Positions 51,861 to 60,629 are shown, counted from the stretch's first letter. The stretch is 64,000 nucleotides of DNA from Planctomycetota bacterium (GCA_004295085.1 SHNF01000002.1:558001-622000), one strand, 5' to 3'. The notes: generated by a model from the letters alone, not told the origin. Made by a program: numbers and translations.

Positions 51861-52454
51861 ATGCCGCGCTTTCTCCTCCTCGCCCCCCTCCTGACCCTGC
51901 CGGCCCTGTGGCGCCAGGATCCCGGCGCCGCCTCCTCCGACCCGTTCGGCCGCCCCGCGGTGCGCATCGGCGTCGAGTTCATGGTGGCTGCGCCCAACGC
52001 CACCGAGTTCGAAGCGGTGTTCCAGCCTGACCTGCTGACGCTGGAAGGTGTGCAGGCCTCCGTCTCGGTCGAGAACCAGAAGGCCTACGTCTCCCACTTC
52101 GAGGTGGAGTACAGCAACGACGGCGGCTCCGCCATCGCCGATCCGGTCGTGGAGACCCTGCGCGACGGCTGCGAGCTCACGATCACCCCCCACCGCGACC
52201 CGGCGGGGCACTGGGGCGGCGCACTGATGTTCCAGGAAGGCCGCATCAACAGCCTGCAGGACGTGGACGTCCGCCTTGGCTCCACGGCAGTCACGCTGCA
52301 GATGCCCGACGCCGAGCTGCGCAGCCGCTACCTTCCGCTCACTCCGCGCGCCGACGGCCTGTGGCTCGTCGACCTCGGCCCCGACCCCGACGGCCAGCGC
52401 CGCATGCTGCGCGTGAAGATGCACGAAGTCGCCGAGCCCGCGCCTCCGAAGTAG
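51861..52454 (+). CDS. Hypothetical exported protein
   Basis: 197 aa with a hydrophobic N-terminus (FLLLAPLLTLPALW), probably a signal peptide. The mature part looks beta-rich, with ...AVRIGVEFMVAAPNATEFEAVF near the start and DVDVRLGSTAVTLQMPD near the end. I recognise no family. It lies 49 nt after the LOG gene and converges on the 2-oxoglutarate dehydrogenase gene, with 19 nt between the stops. Confidence 0.65.
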   Translation: MPRFLLLAPLLTLPALWRQDPGAASSDPFGRPAVRIGVEFMVAAPNATEFEAVFQPDLLTLEGVQASVSVENQKAYVSHFEVEYSNDGGSAIADPVVETLRDGCELTITPHRDPAGHWGGALMFQEGRINSLQDVDVRLGSTAVTLQMPDAELRSRYLPLTPRADGLWLVDLGPDPDGQRRMLRVKMHEVAEPAPPK

Positions 52455-52473
52455 GAACGCGCGCTCCCGCCGT

Positions 52474-55400
52474 TCAGGCGGACGCGCCGAACGCGCGGCG
52501 GATCAGGTATTCCTGCTCGGCCTGGTGGCGCTTGTAGCTGCCGGTGGCGGGGCTGGCGCTGGCCGCCCGGCCGGCATACGCAACGGCCACTCCCACATCC
52601 AGGAAGCGCGGCAGCATGTAGCTCCAGGCGCCCATGTTCATGGGCTCCTCCTGGCACCACACCACCTCCGCGCCGGGGTAGCGCCCGAGCTCGGCCCGGA
52701 CGGACGCGCGCGGGAACGGGTAGAGCTGCTCGACGCGCACCAGAGCGACGTCGCCGTGTCCGTTCTTCTCCCGGAAGTCGGCCAGATCGTGGTAGACCTT
52801 GCCGCTGCACAGGACGACGCGGCGCGCTGCGGACGGGGCCACGGCGTCCGGAACGACTTCGAGGAAGCGGCCCGCCGCCAGGTCGCTCACCGGGCTGGCG
52901 GCGCGCTTGTCGCGCAGCAGGCTCTTGGGCGTGAAGATGATCAGCGGGCGCTTGGGATCGGAACGACCCTGGCGGCGCAGCAGGTGAAAGTACTGGCCCG
53001 AGGTCGAGCAGTTCGCCGCCGTCATGTTGCCCTCGGAACACAGCTGCAGGAAGCGCTCGATGCGGGCGCTGCTGTGCTCGGGGCCCTGGCCGTCGTAGCC
53101 GTGCGGCAGCAGCAGCGTGACGCCGCCGATCTGGCGCCACTTGGCCGCGCCGGAGGCCAGGAACTGGTCGATCGGCACCTGCGCGCCGTTGGCGAAGTCG
53201 CCGAACTGCGCCTCCCACAGCACCATGGCCGCAGGCCGGGCCACGGCGTAGCCGTACTCGAAGGCCAGCGCCGCCTCCTCGCTCAGCAGCGAGTCGCGCA
53301 CCTCGAAGCCGGCCTGCTCGGATGCCAGGTCGGCCAGCGGCACGTAGTCGGCTTCGGTGACCTGGTCGCGGATGATGGCATGGCGCTGACTGAAGGTGCC
53401 GCGCCCGGAGTCCTGCCCGCACAGGCGCACGTTGACGGCGTCCTGCAGCAGCGCGCCGAAGGCGAGGGCCTCGGCGCAGCCCCAGTCCAGCTCCTGCTCG
53501 CCGCGCACCATCCTCTCGCGCCGGCGCAGTTGGCGCAGGAGGTTGGGGTGCACCACGAACCCCTCCGGCATCCGGTTGAGCCGGTCCACGATGGCCACGA
53601 GCTGCTCCTGCGGCACACCCGTCTCCGGCGACGGCGCATCCGCGTAGTCGGACGGGTCGTCGTCGCCGAGGTCGACCAGCTCCTCGATCGGCACTTCCGG
53701 CATCTGCGCCGCGCGCGACGCCTCCAGGGCCTGATGCAGCTCGTCGTCGATGCGCCGGCCGGTCTCCTCGCATTCCGCGGGCGTCAGCGCCTTGCGCCGC
53801 AGCAGCAGCTCGGTGTATGTGACGCGCACCGAGGCGTGGTCCTCGATCTTGCGGTACAGGAGCGGCTGTGTGTACGCCGGATCGTCGCCCTCGTTGTGGC
53901 CGCGGCGCCGGTAGCACACCATGTCGATGACCGCGTCCATGTGGAACTCGTTCCAGTAGTCCACGGCCACGTGTCCGGCGCGCAGCACGGCTTCCGGATA
54001 GTCGCCGTTGGCGTGCAGGATCGGCGCCTGGATCATCTTGGCGATGTCCGTGCAATACGCGGTGGAGCGCGCGTCCCTGGGGCTGGTCGTGAAGCCGATC
54101 TGGTTGTTGACCACCAGGTGCAGCGTGCCGCCGTTGCGGTACGCCGGCAGGTTGGACATCTGCAGCGTCTCCGCCACGACGCCCTGACCCGCGAAGGCGG
54201 CGTCGCCGTGGATCAGGATGGCCAGCACCTTGCACCGGTCCGTGTCCCCGATCTCGTCCTGGAAGCCGCGCACCATGCCGCACACGACCGGGTCCACGGC
54301 CTCCAGGTGGCTGGGATTGGCGCTCAGCACCACCTCCACCTCCTGTCCCGAAGCCGTGGTGAACACGCCGCGCTGGCCCAGGTGGTACTTCACGTCGCCG
54401 CTGCCCTCGGAGGAGCGCGGCAGCACCGTGCCCTCGAACTCCTGGAAGATCTGCTCGTAGCTCTTGCTCAGGATGTTGGCGAGCACGTTCAGACGGCCGC
54501 GGTGCGCCATGCCGATGACCACCTTCTCGACGCCGTAGCCGGCCGCGCGCTCGATGATCTCGGCCAGCGCCGGAATCAGGGACTCGGCGCCCTCGAGCGA
54601 GAAGCGCTTGTTCCCCACGAAGCGCATGTGCAGGAATTGCTCGAAGTTCTCGGCGCGGATCAGGCGCTCGAGGATGCGCACGCGATGGTCGTGGTCGAAG
54701 ACTTCCTCGTTGCGTCGCGGCTCGATACGGTCCCGCACCCACCACTTGCGGTCGCGGTCGGCGATATGCATGTATTCGACGGTCCAGCGCCGGCAGTAGC
54801 TCTCGCGCAGCACCTCGAGGATCTCGCGCAGCGTCATGACGGGCTTGCCGCACATGCCGCTGGCCAGGAACTCGCGGTCCAGGTCCCAGATCGTGAAGCC
54901 GTAGCTGGCCGGATCCAGCGAGGGGTGGTACTCGGGCCGGTACTCCAGCGGGTCCAGGTCCGCCTGCAGCAGGCCGCGCACGCGATAGGCGTTGATCAGC
55001 TCCCAGGCCTTGGCCTGCTTCTCGCCCTCCTCCCGCCCGGTCACCGGCCGGCCCGCGTCCGGCGCCGGATGGAACGGCCTCCACGGCACGCGCAGCGTCC
55101 CGAACACGCGCTCGTAGAACTCGTCCGCGCCCTGCAGCAGGTCCTCGACGCGCTTGAGCAGCAGCCCCGACTCCGCGCCCTGGATGACGCGATGGTCATA
55201 CGTGCTGGTCATGGTCATGACCGGCCCGATGGCGAAAGCGGCCAGGTTCGACGCCGCCATTCCACCCACCGCCGGCGGCACCGCGATGGTGCCCGTGGCG
55301 ACGATCAGCCCCTGCCCCTGCACCAGCCGCGGCACGCTCATGTGCGTGCCGAACCCGCCCGGATTGCTCAGCGAGGCCGTGGTGCCGCGGAAGTCGGCCG

Positions 55401-56019
55401 CCTCCAGCTTCCCCGTGCGCGCCCTGGCGACGACCTCCTCGTACGCCGCGTGGAACGCCTTGAAGTCCAGCGTCTCGGCTTTCTTGATGTTCGGCACCAC
55501 CAGCGCCCGTCCCTTGGGCGTCTCCATGTCGATGGCGAGGCCCAGATTGACGTGCCTGGGCGTGGCCTTGTACGGCCTGCCGTCGCGTTCCTCGTAATAC
55601 GACTGCAGGCTGGGCTGCTCGCGCAGCGCCTGCACCAGCGCGTACGCGATCAGGTGCGTGTAGCTGGCCTTGCCGAGCACGCGCACCGCCATGTGCGCGT
55701 TGATCACGCGCCGGTTCTCCTCCAGCACCTTCACCGGCAAGGTGCGCACCGACGTCGCGGTCGGCACCTCCAGGCTCGCGATCATGTTCTCGGCGATGCG
55801 CGCGCCCACGCCGCGCAGCGGCTCGATGGCGACCTCCTCGCTCTCGGCAGTGGCCGCCACCACGGCGTCCCCGTTGCCGCTGGCTGTGCCGCCATCCAGC
55901 TGCTCGAACCAGGAGCGCCATTCCGGCTGCACCTGCTCCGGTGCGTGGCGCCATTGCTCGAACAAGGTCTGTACGTACGCGGCGTTGACGCCGAATTCGC
56001 GCTCGAAGTCGATGGCCAT
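52474..56019 (-). CDS. Fused E2-E1 2-oxoglutarate dehydrogenase (KGD/OdhA type)
   Basis: 1181 aa. Residues 1-45 match the N-terminal segment of E1o (FGVNAAYVQTLFEQW). Residues ~65-295 are a 2-oxoacid dehydrogenase acyltransferase (E2) catalytic domain with TSTYDHRVIQGAESG; the active-site His is His276, and the usual Asp four residues later is Gln280, as in mycobacterial KGD. Residues ~310-1181 are the thiamine-diphosphate E1o: YMHIADRDRKWWVRDR, GMAHRGRLNVLAN, HGDAAFAGQGVV, NNQIGFTTSP and RRRGHNEGDDPAYTQP. There is no lipoyl domain, so the lipoyl carrier must come from another protein. It converts 2-oxoglutarate to succinyl-CoA in the TCA cycle with E3. Confidence 0.95.
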   Translation of the reverse strand: MAIDFEREFGVNAAYVQTLFEQWRHAPEQVQPEWRSWFEQLDGGTASGNGDAVVAATAESEEVAIEPLRGVGARIAENMIASLEVPTATSVRTLPVKVLEENRRVINAHMAVRVLGKASYTHLIAYALVQALREQPSLQSYYEERDGRPYKATPRHVNLGLAIDMETPKGRALVVPNIKKAETLDFKAFHAAYEEVVARARTGKLEAADFRGTTASLSNPGGFGTHMSVPRLVQGQGLIVATGTIAVPPAVGGMAASNLAAFAIGPVMTMTSTYDHRVIQGAESGLLLKRVEDLLQGADEFYERVFGTLRVPWRPFHPAPDAGRPVTGREEGEKQAKAWELINAYRVRGLLQADLDPLEYRPEYHPSLDPASYGFTIWDLDREFLASGMCGKPVMTLREILEVLRESYCRRWTVEYMHIADRDRKWWVRDRIEPRRNEEVFDHDHRVRILERLIRAENFEQFLHMRFVGNKRFSLEGAESLIPALAEIIERAAGYGVEKVVIGMAHRGRLNVLANILSKSYEQIFQEFEGTVLPRSSEGSGDVKYHLGQRGVFTTASGQEVEVVLSANPSHLEAVDPVVCGMVRGFQDEIGDTDRCKVLAILIHGDAAFAGQGVVAETLQMSNLPAYRNGGTLHLVVNNQIGFTTSPRDARSTAYCTDIAKMIQAPILHANGDYPEAVLRAGHVAVDYWNEFHMDAVIDMVCYRRRGHNEGDDPAYTQPLLYRKIEDHASVRVTYTELLLRRKALTPAECEETGRRIDDELHQALEASRAAQMPEVPIEELVDLGDDDPSDYADAPSPETGVPQEQLVAIVDRLNRMPEGFVVHPNLLRQLRRRERMVRGEQELDWGCAEALAFGALLQDAVNVRLCGQDSGRGTFSQRHAIIRDQVTEADYVPLADLASEQAGFEVRDSLLSEEAALAFEYGYAVARPAAMVLWEAQFGDFANGAQVPIDQFLASGAAKWRQIGGVTLLLPHGYDGQGPEHSSARIERFLQLCSEGNMTAANCSTSGQYFHLLRRQGRSDPKRPLIIFTPKSLLRDKRAASPVSDLAAGRFLEVVPDAVAPSAARRVVLCSGKVYHDLADFREKNGHGDVALVRVEQLYPFPRASVRAELGRYPGAEVVWCQEEPMNMGAWSYMLPRFLDVGVAVAYAGRAASASPATGSYKRHQAEQEYLIRRAFGASA

Positions 56020-56046
56020 GGAGACTGGGGATCCGGGGACGGACCC

Positions 56047-57504
56047 CTAATTGTAGGACAGCTCGCCCGGTCCCAGGTCCGCCAGCACCGCGGCCCAGTA
56101 CGCCAGCACCACCGCCCCCAACTCCAACTGGCGCGGGTGCACGCTCTCCAGCACGTCATTGGCACTGTGGTGCAGGTCGAAGTACCGGGTGTCGTCCACC
56201 GACAAGCTTCCTTCGGGCGCCCCCGCCCGCTCCGCCATCGGCCCGATGTCCGCACCGCCTCCCCCGCCGCTCACGCGCTCGGCCGCGATCGCCGCCAGCG
56301 GCGCCCCGGCCGGCCGCAGCCGTTCCAGCACGTGCTCATCCACGGACAGGCCCAGCCCGCGCGGCGTGCCGCCGCCGCTGTCGCTCTCGATCAGCACGAA
56401 GTGCGCCTCCCCGGCGTGCGCCTCGGCGTATCCGCGCCCGCCCGCCAGCCCGTTCTCCTCGTTCGCGAACAGCACCACGCGCACCGTGCGCAGCGGCGCC
56501 ACCCCGCAGGCCAGCAGCAGCCGCGCCGCCTCCAGCACGTGCGTGCATCCCGCCCCATCATCGTGCGCCCCATCGCCGGTCTCCCAGGCATCCAGGTGCG
56601 CGCCGAGCACTACGACTTCTTCCGGCCATTTCGATCCCGCGATCTCTCCCACCACGTTCCACTGCTCGCGGTCCGCCAGTTCGCGGCAGTGCGTCTCCAG
56701 GGTCACGCTTTCCACCTTCCCCGCCGCCAGCGCCGCGCTCAGCCGTTCCGCGCTCTGCACCCCCAGCGCCAGCGCCGGGATCTTCGGCCCGGCGTCCTCG
56801 AAGCGCGTCATGCCGGTGTGCGGCACGTCGTCGTCCGCGCTGCTCAGCGAGCGTATGACCACGCCCACCGCACCGAGCTTGGCCGCCAGCGCCGGCCCGC
56901 GCGTACGCTGGCCCGCGGCCCCGCCATAGGCCTGGAAGCTGCTGCGCGCCGCGGGATTCATGCGCTGGTTCAGGAACACGATCCTGCCCTGCAGGCTGCC
57001 CCCCGCGGCCTCCAGCTCCGCCAGCGCCGCCAGGCCGTTCAGCTCGACGGCCGGCGCCGTCACCGAGCCCGCCGGCGAGCCGCCCAGCGCGCACGCCGAC
57101 AGCTCCAGCGCGCTCCCGTCCGCCAGCCGCGCGCTGGCGCGCTCCGGATCCCCGCGCTCCCAGTGCGGGGCCATCACCGGCTCCATGCGCACGTTCGCGA
57201 GCCCGATGTCCTGCATCGTCCGCTCCGCCCAGCGCGCGGCCGCCTCGTACCCGGGCGATCCCGCCAAGCGCTTCGGCGCCACCTCCAGCAACTCCACCAG
57301 CATCCCGTACGCCCGCCGCTCCCCCAATCCCCGGTCCAGCAGCGCCTGCGCCAGTTCCGGCCGCGCCGCCACCGCCGGCCGCACGTCCCGCGCGGGTGCA
57401 GTCTCGCTGGCGGGAGGCAACACCGCGTCTTGCTGCGTGGCATCGGAGGACGCGCACGCAGTCAGGAGTCCAAGCAGACCGATCCGAAGCAGGGTTGGGC
57501 GCAT
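56047..57504 (-). CDS. M28-family metallopeptidase lipoprotein
   Basis: 485 aa from ATG 57504, whose signal peptide carries a good lipobox (LTAC, Cys17), so it is probably a lipoprotein. An M28 peptidase domain with a PA-like insert (about 130-270). Co-catalytic zinc ligands: His in LGAHLDAW, bridging Asp in GAHDDGAG, the Glu pair in FANEENG, Asp in LIESDSGG, and His in YFDLHHSANDV. It probably cleaves N-terminal residues or small peptides in the periplasm. It has a promoter of its own (TTGACC-16-TACAAA). Confidence 0.93.
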   Translation of the reverse strand: MRPTLLRIGLLGLLTACASSDATQQDAVLPPASETAPARDVRPAVAARPELAQALLDRGLGERRAYGMLVELLEVAPKRLAGSPGYEAAARWAERTMQDIGLANVRMEPVMAPHWERGDPERASARLADGSALELSACALGGSPAGSVTAPAVELNGLAALAELEAAGGSLQGRIVFLNQRMNPAARSSFQAYGGAAGQRTRGPALAAKLGAVGVVIRSLSSADDDVPHTGMTRFEDAGPKIPALALGVQSAERLSAALAAGKVESVTLETHCRELADREQWNVVGEIAGSKWPEEVVVLGAHLDAWETGDGAHDDGAGCTHVLEAARLLLACGVAPLRTVRVVLFANEENGLAGGRGYAEAHAGEAHFVLIESDSGGGTPRGLGLSVDEHVLERLRPAGAPLAAIAAERVSGGGGGADIGPMAERAGAPEGSLSVDDTRYFDLHHSANDVLESVHPRQLELGAVVLAYWAAVLADLGPGELSYN

Positions 57505-57516
57505 GCGAGACACGTC

Positions 57517-57544
57517 TTTGTAGAAGAACGCCACGGCCGGTCAA
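57517..57544 (-). promoter_or_regulatory. Putative sigma-70 promoter of the M28 peptidase gene
   Basis: On the minus strand TTGACC (57544-57539), a 16-nt spacer, then TACAAA (57522-57517), 12 nt upstream of the ATG. The -35 matches TTGACA at five of six positions. It lies in the ~200-nt gap before the O-methyltransferase stop; nothing else recognisable is in that gap. Confidence 0.5.
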
Positions 57545-57708
57545 GTCCGCTACAGCGACTCCCGCCGCCAAGCGGAGCCAAAGCAACACGGTCGAGTCCT
57601 GCTCATTCCCAGGTCATTCCCTGCCTCTGCACGCTGATACGGATAGCGTTCACGCAATGCCTTCCGATTTGGCGCGGGATCGCAGCCACGACCCGCACGA
57701 TTCATGCC

Positions 57709-58371
57709 TCAAGCCGCGGAGGGTTCCTTGACCGCAACCCACAGGCCGTCGCCGAAGGGGACGATGATGCCGCGAAGGTTCGGGGTGGAGGCGACCAGGT
57801 CGTTGAAGGCGCGGATGTGGGTGACACCGGGGTCGGCCGGGTGCGGATCCAGGAGCTGGCCGAAGGCGAAGGCGTTGTCGGCCATGATGAGGCCGCCGGG
57901 GCGGACGATGCGCAGCAGCTCGCGCAGGTAGAGCGGGTAGTTCTCCTTGTCGGCGTCGATGAAGCCGGCGTCGGCGCTGCCGGCGCCGAAGCGGGACAGG
58001 ACGGCGGCGCCGGCGCCGCGGTGCACGCGGATGCGGTCGTCCAGGCCGAAGCGCTGGATCCAGTGCTCGGCGAAGTCGGCGTGGCGCGGCTCCAGCTCGA
58101 TGGTGTCCACGCGGCCGTCGAGGGGCAGGACCAAGGCCATGGAGATGGCGGAGTAGCCGGCGAGGGTGCCGACCTCCACCACCCGGCGCGCCCGGGCGGC
58201 CAGGAGCAGGATGCGCATGAACTCGGCCTGCTCGGGGGCGATCCAGATCTCGGGGATGCCGGCCTGCGCGGCCGCGCGCTTCAGTTCCCGGAGGCGGGGG
58301 TCCTCGGGGCAGGCGTGGGCGGCGATGTAGCGGTAGTGGCGGTCGGTGACGGCGTCGGACGCGGAGGACAT
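57709..58371 (-). CDS. SAM-dependent O-methyltransferase (family 3, catechol-type)
   Basis: 220 aa from ATG 58371. Class-I methyltransferase of the O-methyltransferase family 3 (CCoAOMT/COMT-like): RRVVEVGTLAGYSAISMAL (motif I), GRVDTIELEPRHA (acidic strand 2), DAGFIDADKENYPLYLRELLRIVRPGGLIMADN with the metal-binding Asp residues, and the closing FNDLVASTPNLRGIIVPFGDGLWV. It probably methylates a catechol-like hydroxyl with Mg2+. Divergent from the MoaD-like gene, with 34 nt between starts. Confidence 0.92.
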   Translation of the reverse strand: MSSASDAVTDRHYRYIAAHACPEDPRLRELKRAAAQAGIPEIWIAPEQAEFMRILLLAARARRVVEVGTLAGYSAISMALVLPLDGRVDTIELEPRHADFAEHWIQRFGLDDRIRVHRGAGAAVLSRFGAGSADAGFIDADKENYPLYLRELLRIVRPGGLIMADNAFAFGQLLDPHPADPGVTHIRAFNDLVASTPNLRGIIVPFGDGLWVAVKEPSAA

Positions 58372-58405
58372 GGCGGGCGCGCGCCTAGTATGACCGGCCG
58401 CAGGG

Positions 58406-58675
58406 ATGCCGGAGATCCACTTCACGCCGCAGCTCGAGCGTTTCCTGTCCGCCCCGACGCGGCAGGTGGACGCGGGCACGGTCCGCGCCGCGCTGGTGGC
58501 GGTGTTCGCCGCGAACCCGGCGCTGCAGGGCTACATCCTGGATGACCAGGGGCGGCTGCGCCAGCACGTGGCCGTGTTCGTGGACGGCCAGCCGCTGCTG
58601 GACCGCGCCGGCTTGAGCGATCCCCTGGCGCCGACGAGCCGCATCTTCGTCATGCAAGCGCTTTCTGGAGGATAG
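58406..58675 (+). CDS. MoaD/ThiS-family ubiquitin-like protein
   Basis: 89 aa. Beta-grasp pattern with IHFTPQLERFL at the start, VAVFVDGQPL for the later strands, and the functional C-terminal Gly-Gly (MQALSGG). In MoaD/ThiS the tail is activated by adenylation and carries sulfur as a thiocarboxylate, or forms isopeptide links. No moaE, thiG or E1-like gene adjoins it. Instead it precedes a cytoplasmic propeller gene by 2 nt, so the pair is one operon. Confidence 0.85.
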   Translation: MPEIHFTPQLERFLSAPTRQVDAGTVRAALVAVFAANPALQGYILDDQGRLRQHVAVFVDGQPLLDRAGLSDPLAPTSRIFVMQALSGG

Positions 58676-58677
58676 CG

Positions 58678-59787
58678 ATGAGTGACCGTCTGTACCTGGG
58701 CACGCGCAAGGGCGTCTTCACGCTGCGCCGCTCCCCCACGGGCCGCTGGTCGGTGTGGAAGGTGGCGTTCCTGGCCGATCCGGCCAGCATCGTGCTGTCG
58801 GACGCGCGCGACGGCACGCTCTACGCCGCCCTGGACCTGGGCCATTTCGGCGTGAAGCTGCACCGCCTGCGCGCCAATGCGCGCAAGTGGGAGGAGATCG
58901 CAGCACCGGCCTTTCCCGAAGGCGCCGATCCGGCGGCTTCGTCCACGGCCGAGCCGTCGGCCGCCGCGCCCAGCGTCAGCAAGGTCTGGGCGCTGGCTGC
59001 AGGCGGGACGGACCAGCCGGGCTGGCTGTGGTGCGGCACGATCCCGGGAGGCTTGTTCCTGTCCAAGGACGGCGGCAAGAACTGGGAGCTGGTGCGCTCG
59101 CTGTGGGACCATCCGCAGCGCAAGGAATGGTTCGGCGGCGGAGCCATCCATCCGGGGATCCACTCCGTGTGCGTGGATCCGCGCGACAGCAGGCGGCTGG
59201 CGGTGGGCGTGAGCTGCGGCGGCGTGTGGCGCAGCCGCGACGCCGGGGCGAGCTGGGAGCTGCGCGGCACCGGCATGCGCGCGGCGTACATGCCCCCGGA
59301 ACGCGCAATGGATCCGGTCATCCAGGATCCGCACATGATGGTGCGCTGCCCGGCGGCGCCGGACGTGCTGTGGGTGCAGCACCACAATGGCATTTTCCGC
59401 AGCGATAACGACTGCGAGAGCTGGAGCGAGATCAAGAACGTGCAGCCGTCCAGCTTCGGCTTTGCCGTGGCCGTGCACCCCAAGGATGCGGACACGGCCT
59501 GGTTCGTCCCGGCGCAGAGCGACGAGAAGCGCGTGCCGGTAGACGGGCAGGTGGTGGTCAACCGCACCCGCGACGGCGGCAGGAGCTTCGAGACCCTGCG
59601 CAAGGGGCTGCCGCAGCGCCATGCCTATCACCTCGTCTACCGGCATGGCCTGGACGTCGACCCCACGGGCCGGCAGCTGGCCTTCGGCTCCACCACCGGC
59701 GGGCTGTGGATCAGCGAGGACGGCGGCGACTCCTGGAAGAGCCCGGCTCCGCACCTTCCGCCCGTCTACTGCGTGCGCTTCGGCTGA
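58678..59787 (+). CDS. Cytoplasmic BNR/Asp-box propeller protein paired with MoaD-like gene
   Basis: 369 aa, no signal peptide (it starts MSDRLYLGTRKGVFTL), unlike the other propellers in this window. Asp-box-like motifs: SKDGGKNW, SRDAGASW, SDNDCESW (degenerate), TRDGGRSF and SEDGGDSW, plus strands such as GGLFLS, GGVWRS, NGIFRS and GGLWIS, consistent with a five- to seven-bladed propeller of the VPS10/sialidase-like class. Sialidase catalytic residues are not apparent. It is encoded 2 nt after the MoaD-like protein; a role as its target, scaffold or regulator is possible but untested. Confidence 0.8.
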   Translation: MSDRLYLGTRKGVFTLRRSPTGRWSVWKVAFLADPASIVLSDARDGTLYAALDLGHFGVKLHRLRANARKWEEIAAPAFPEGADPAASSTAEPSAAAPSVSKVWALAAGGTDQPGWLWCGTIPGGLFLSKDGGKNWELVRSLWDHPQRKEWFGGGAIHPGIHSVCVDPRDSRRLAVGVSCGGVWRSRDAGASWELRGTGMRAAYMPPERAMDPVIQDPHMMVRCPAAPDVLWVQHHNGIFRSDNDCESWSEIKNVQPSSFGFAVAVHPKDADTAWFVPAQSDEKRVPVDGQVVVNRTRDGGRSFETLRKGLPQRHAYHLVYRHGLDVDPTGRQLAFGSTTGGLWISEDGGDSWKSPAPHLPPVYCVRFG

Positions 59788-59822
59788 ACCGGCCGCGGAG
59801 CTTTCGGCCGGCCTCTTCCGGC

Positions 59823-59865
59823 AACCTTGGCGATTGGTGCCGCGATGGCACCAATCGCCAAGGTT
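59823..59865. terminator. Long perfect inverted repeat, bidirectional terminator candidate
   Basis: Arms 59823-59841 and 59847-59865 are perfect 19-bp complements with a 5-nt loop (GCGAT); the stem can be extended a few pairs with two bulged bases. It fills the 84-nt gap between convergent genes and could end both. No T-run follows, so this is an unusually long, AT-containing stem rather than a canonical terminator. Confidence 0.6.
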
Positions 59866-59871
59866 CCGAAA

Positions 59872-60261
59872 TCAGCCTGGCAATTGGATCACGCGCCAGA
59901 GGGCCCAGACGAGCCAGGTGGAGAGAAGGGGGCCGACTGCCGGCTTCCACCAGCCGGGGCGCGGCCAGGCGCGCTGGCCGCGGACCTGCGCGAAGGCGAT
60001 CACAGCGCCGGCCGCGCAGGTCAGGAACAGGAACGGGCCGAAGAGGTGCAACGTGAAGGCCTCCGCGAGCTGGCCGTGCGCGGTCGCCACGAACGAGCGC
60101 GTGAGCCCGCAGCCTGGGCAGGGCAGCCCCGTGGCGCGCCGCAAGGGGCACAGCACGGGTCCGTGCGCGACCTTGGCCGGCTCCAGGAGGAAACTCGCCA
60201 GCAGCGCCGCAAGGGCGGCGACCGGCAGGCCGTGGCGGCGGAGGACGTCGCCCGCGCTCAC
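59872..60261 (-). CDS. DUF2752 membrane protein
   Basis: 129 aa from GTG 60261, overlapping the TM2 gene stop by 4 nt (GTGA). Three hydrophobic segments; the family core CPLRRATGLPCPGCGLTRSF, with its CPGCGxTR motif, is clear. DUF2752 proteins are small integral membrane proteins of unknown function whose genes frequently pair with TM2-domain genes, as here. The Cys pair may bind metal or form a disulfide. Confidence 0.9.
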   Translation of the reverse strand: MSAGDVLRRHGLPVAALAALLASFLLEPAKVAHGPVLCPLRRATGLPCPGCGLTRSFVATAHGQLAEAFTLHLFGPFLFLTCAAGAVIAFAQVRGQRAWPRPGWWKPAVGPLLSTWLVWALWRVIQLPG

Positions 60262-60629
60262 TTGCGCAGCGGCAGGCCGTTGGGATCGCGCACCTGGTTG
60301 GTGGCGAACAGGATGACGTCGATCAGGTACCAGATGCCGAAGCCGCCGCAGGTCAGGAGCTTCACGATGCCGAGGCCCGTCTGGCCCACGTAGAAGCGGT
60401 CCACGCCCAGCCAGCCGATGAAGATCGAAAGCAGCAGCGCGACCAGCCATTCCTTGTCCGAGAACAGCCCGGGCAGCTCCTTGGCGGGGAACCAGTAGCC
60501 GCCGCTCTCCTTGCGCAGCATGGTGTCGCCCTTGACCTGGCCGGTGCGCACCATCATCTGCAGGTCCTGGAAGCCGTAGGGGCCGTCTTCGCCGCCGAAG
60601 CGTTGCAGGAAGAAGCGCTCGTTGATCAT
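60258..60629 (-). CDS. GYF-like and TM2-domain membrane protein
   Basis: 123 aa from ATG 60629, set by a Shine-Dalgarno AAGGAG 6 nt upstream. Residues ~5-55 resemble the GYF_2 domain (GPYGFQDLQMMVRTGQVKGDTMLRKE). The C-terminal TM2 domain has two helices around a short turn (WLVALLLSIFIGWLGVDRFYVGQTGLGIVKLLTCGG and GIWYLIDVILF), with the conserved G-x-x-G-x-D-R-F-Y motif. TM2 proteins are thought to act in signalling or membrane organisation; function unknown. Divergent from chrB. Confidence 0.92.
   Translation of the reverse strand: MINERFFLQRFGGEDGPYGFQDLQMMVRTGQVKGDTMLRKESGGYWFPAKELPGLFSDKEWLVALLLSIFIGWLGVDRFYVGQTGLGIVKLLTCGGFGIWYLIDVILFATNQVRDPNGLPLRK

Noticed and set aside
57505..57708. 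A small gene in the 204-nt gap upstream of the M28 peptidase gene
   Set aside because: Short open frames exist (for example from the ATG at 57658) but lack a ribosome-binding site, have no recognisable motif, and the gap is adequately explained by the promoter of the M28 gene.
52525..58545. A very long open frame on the plus strand (about 2000 codons) opposite the 2-oxoglutarate dehydrogenase and neighbouring genes
   Set aside because: Its translation is Arg/Ala/His-rich low-complexity sequence without domains. In ~70% GC DNA the strand opposite a real gene is often free of stops; the minus-strand genes have full domain matches.
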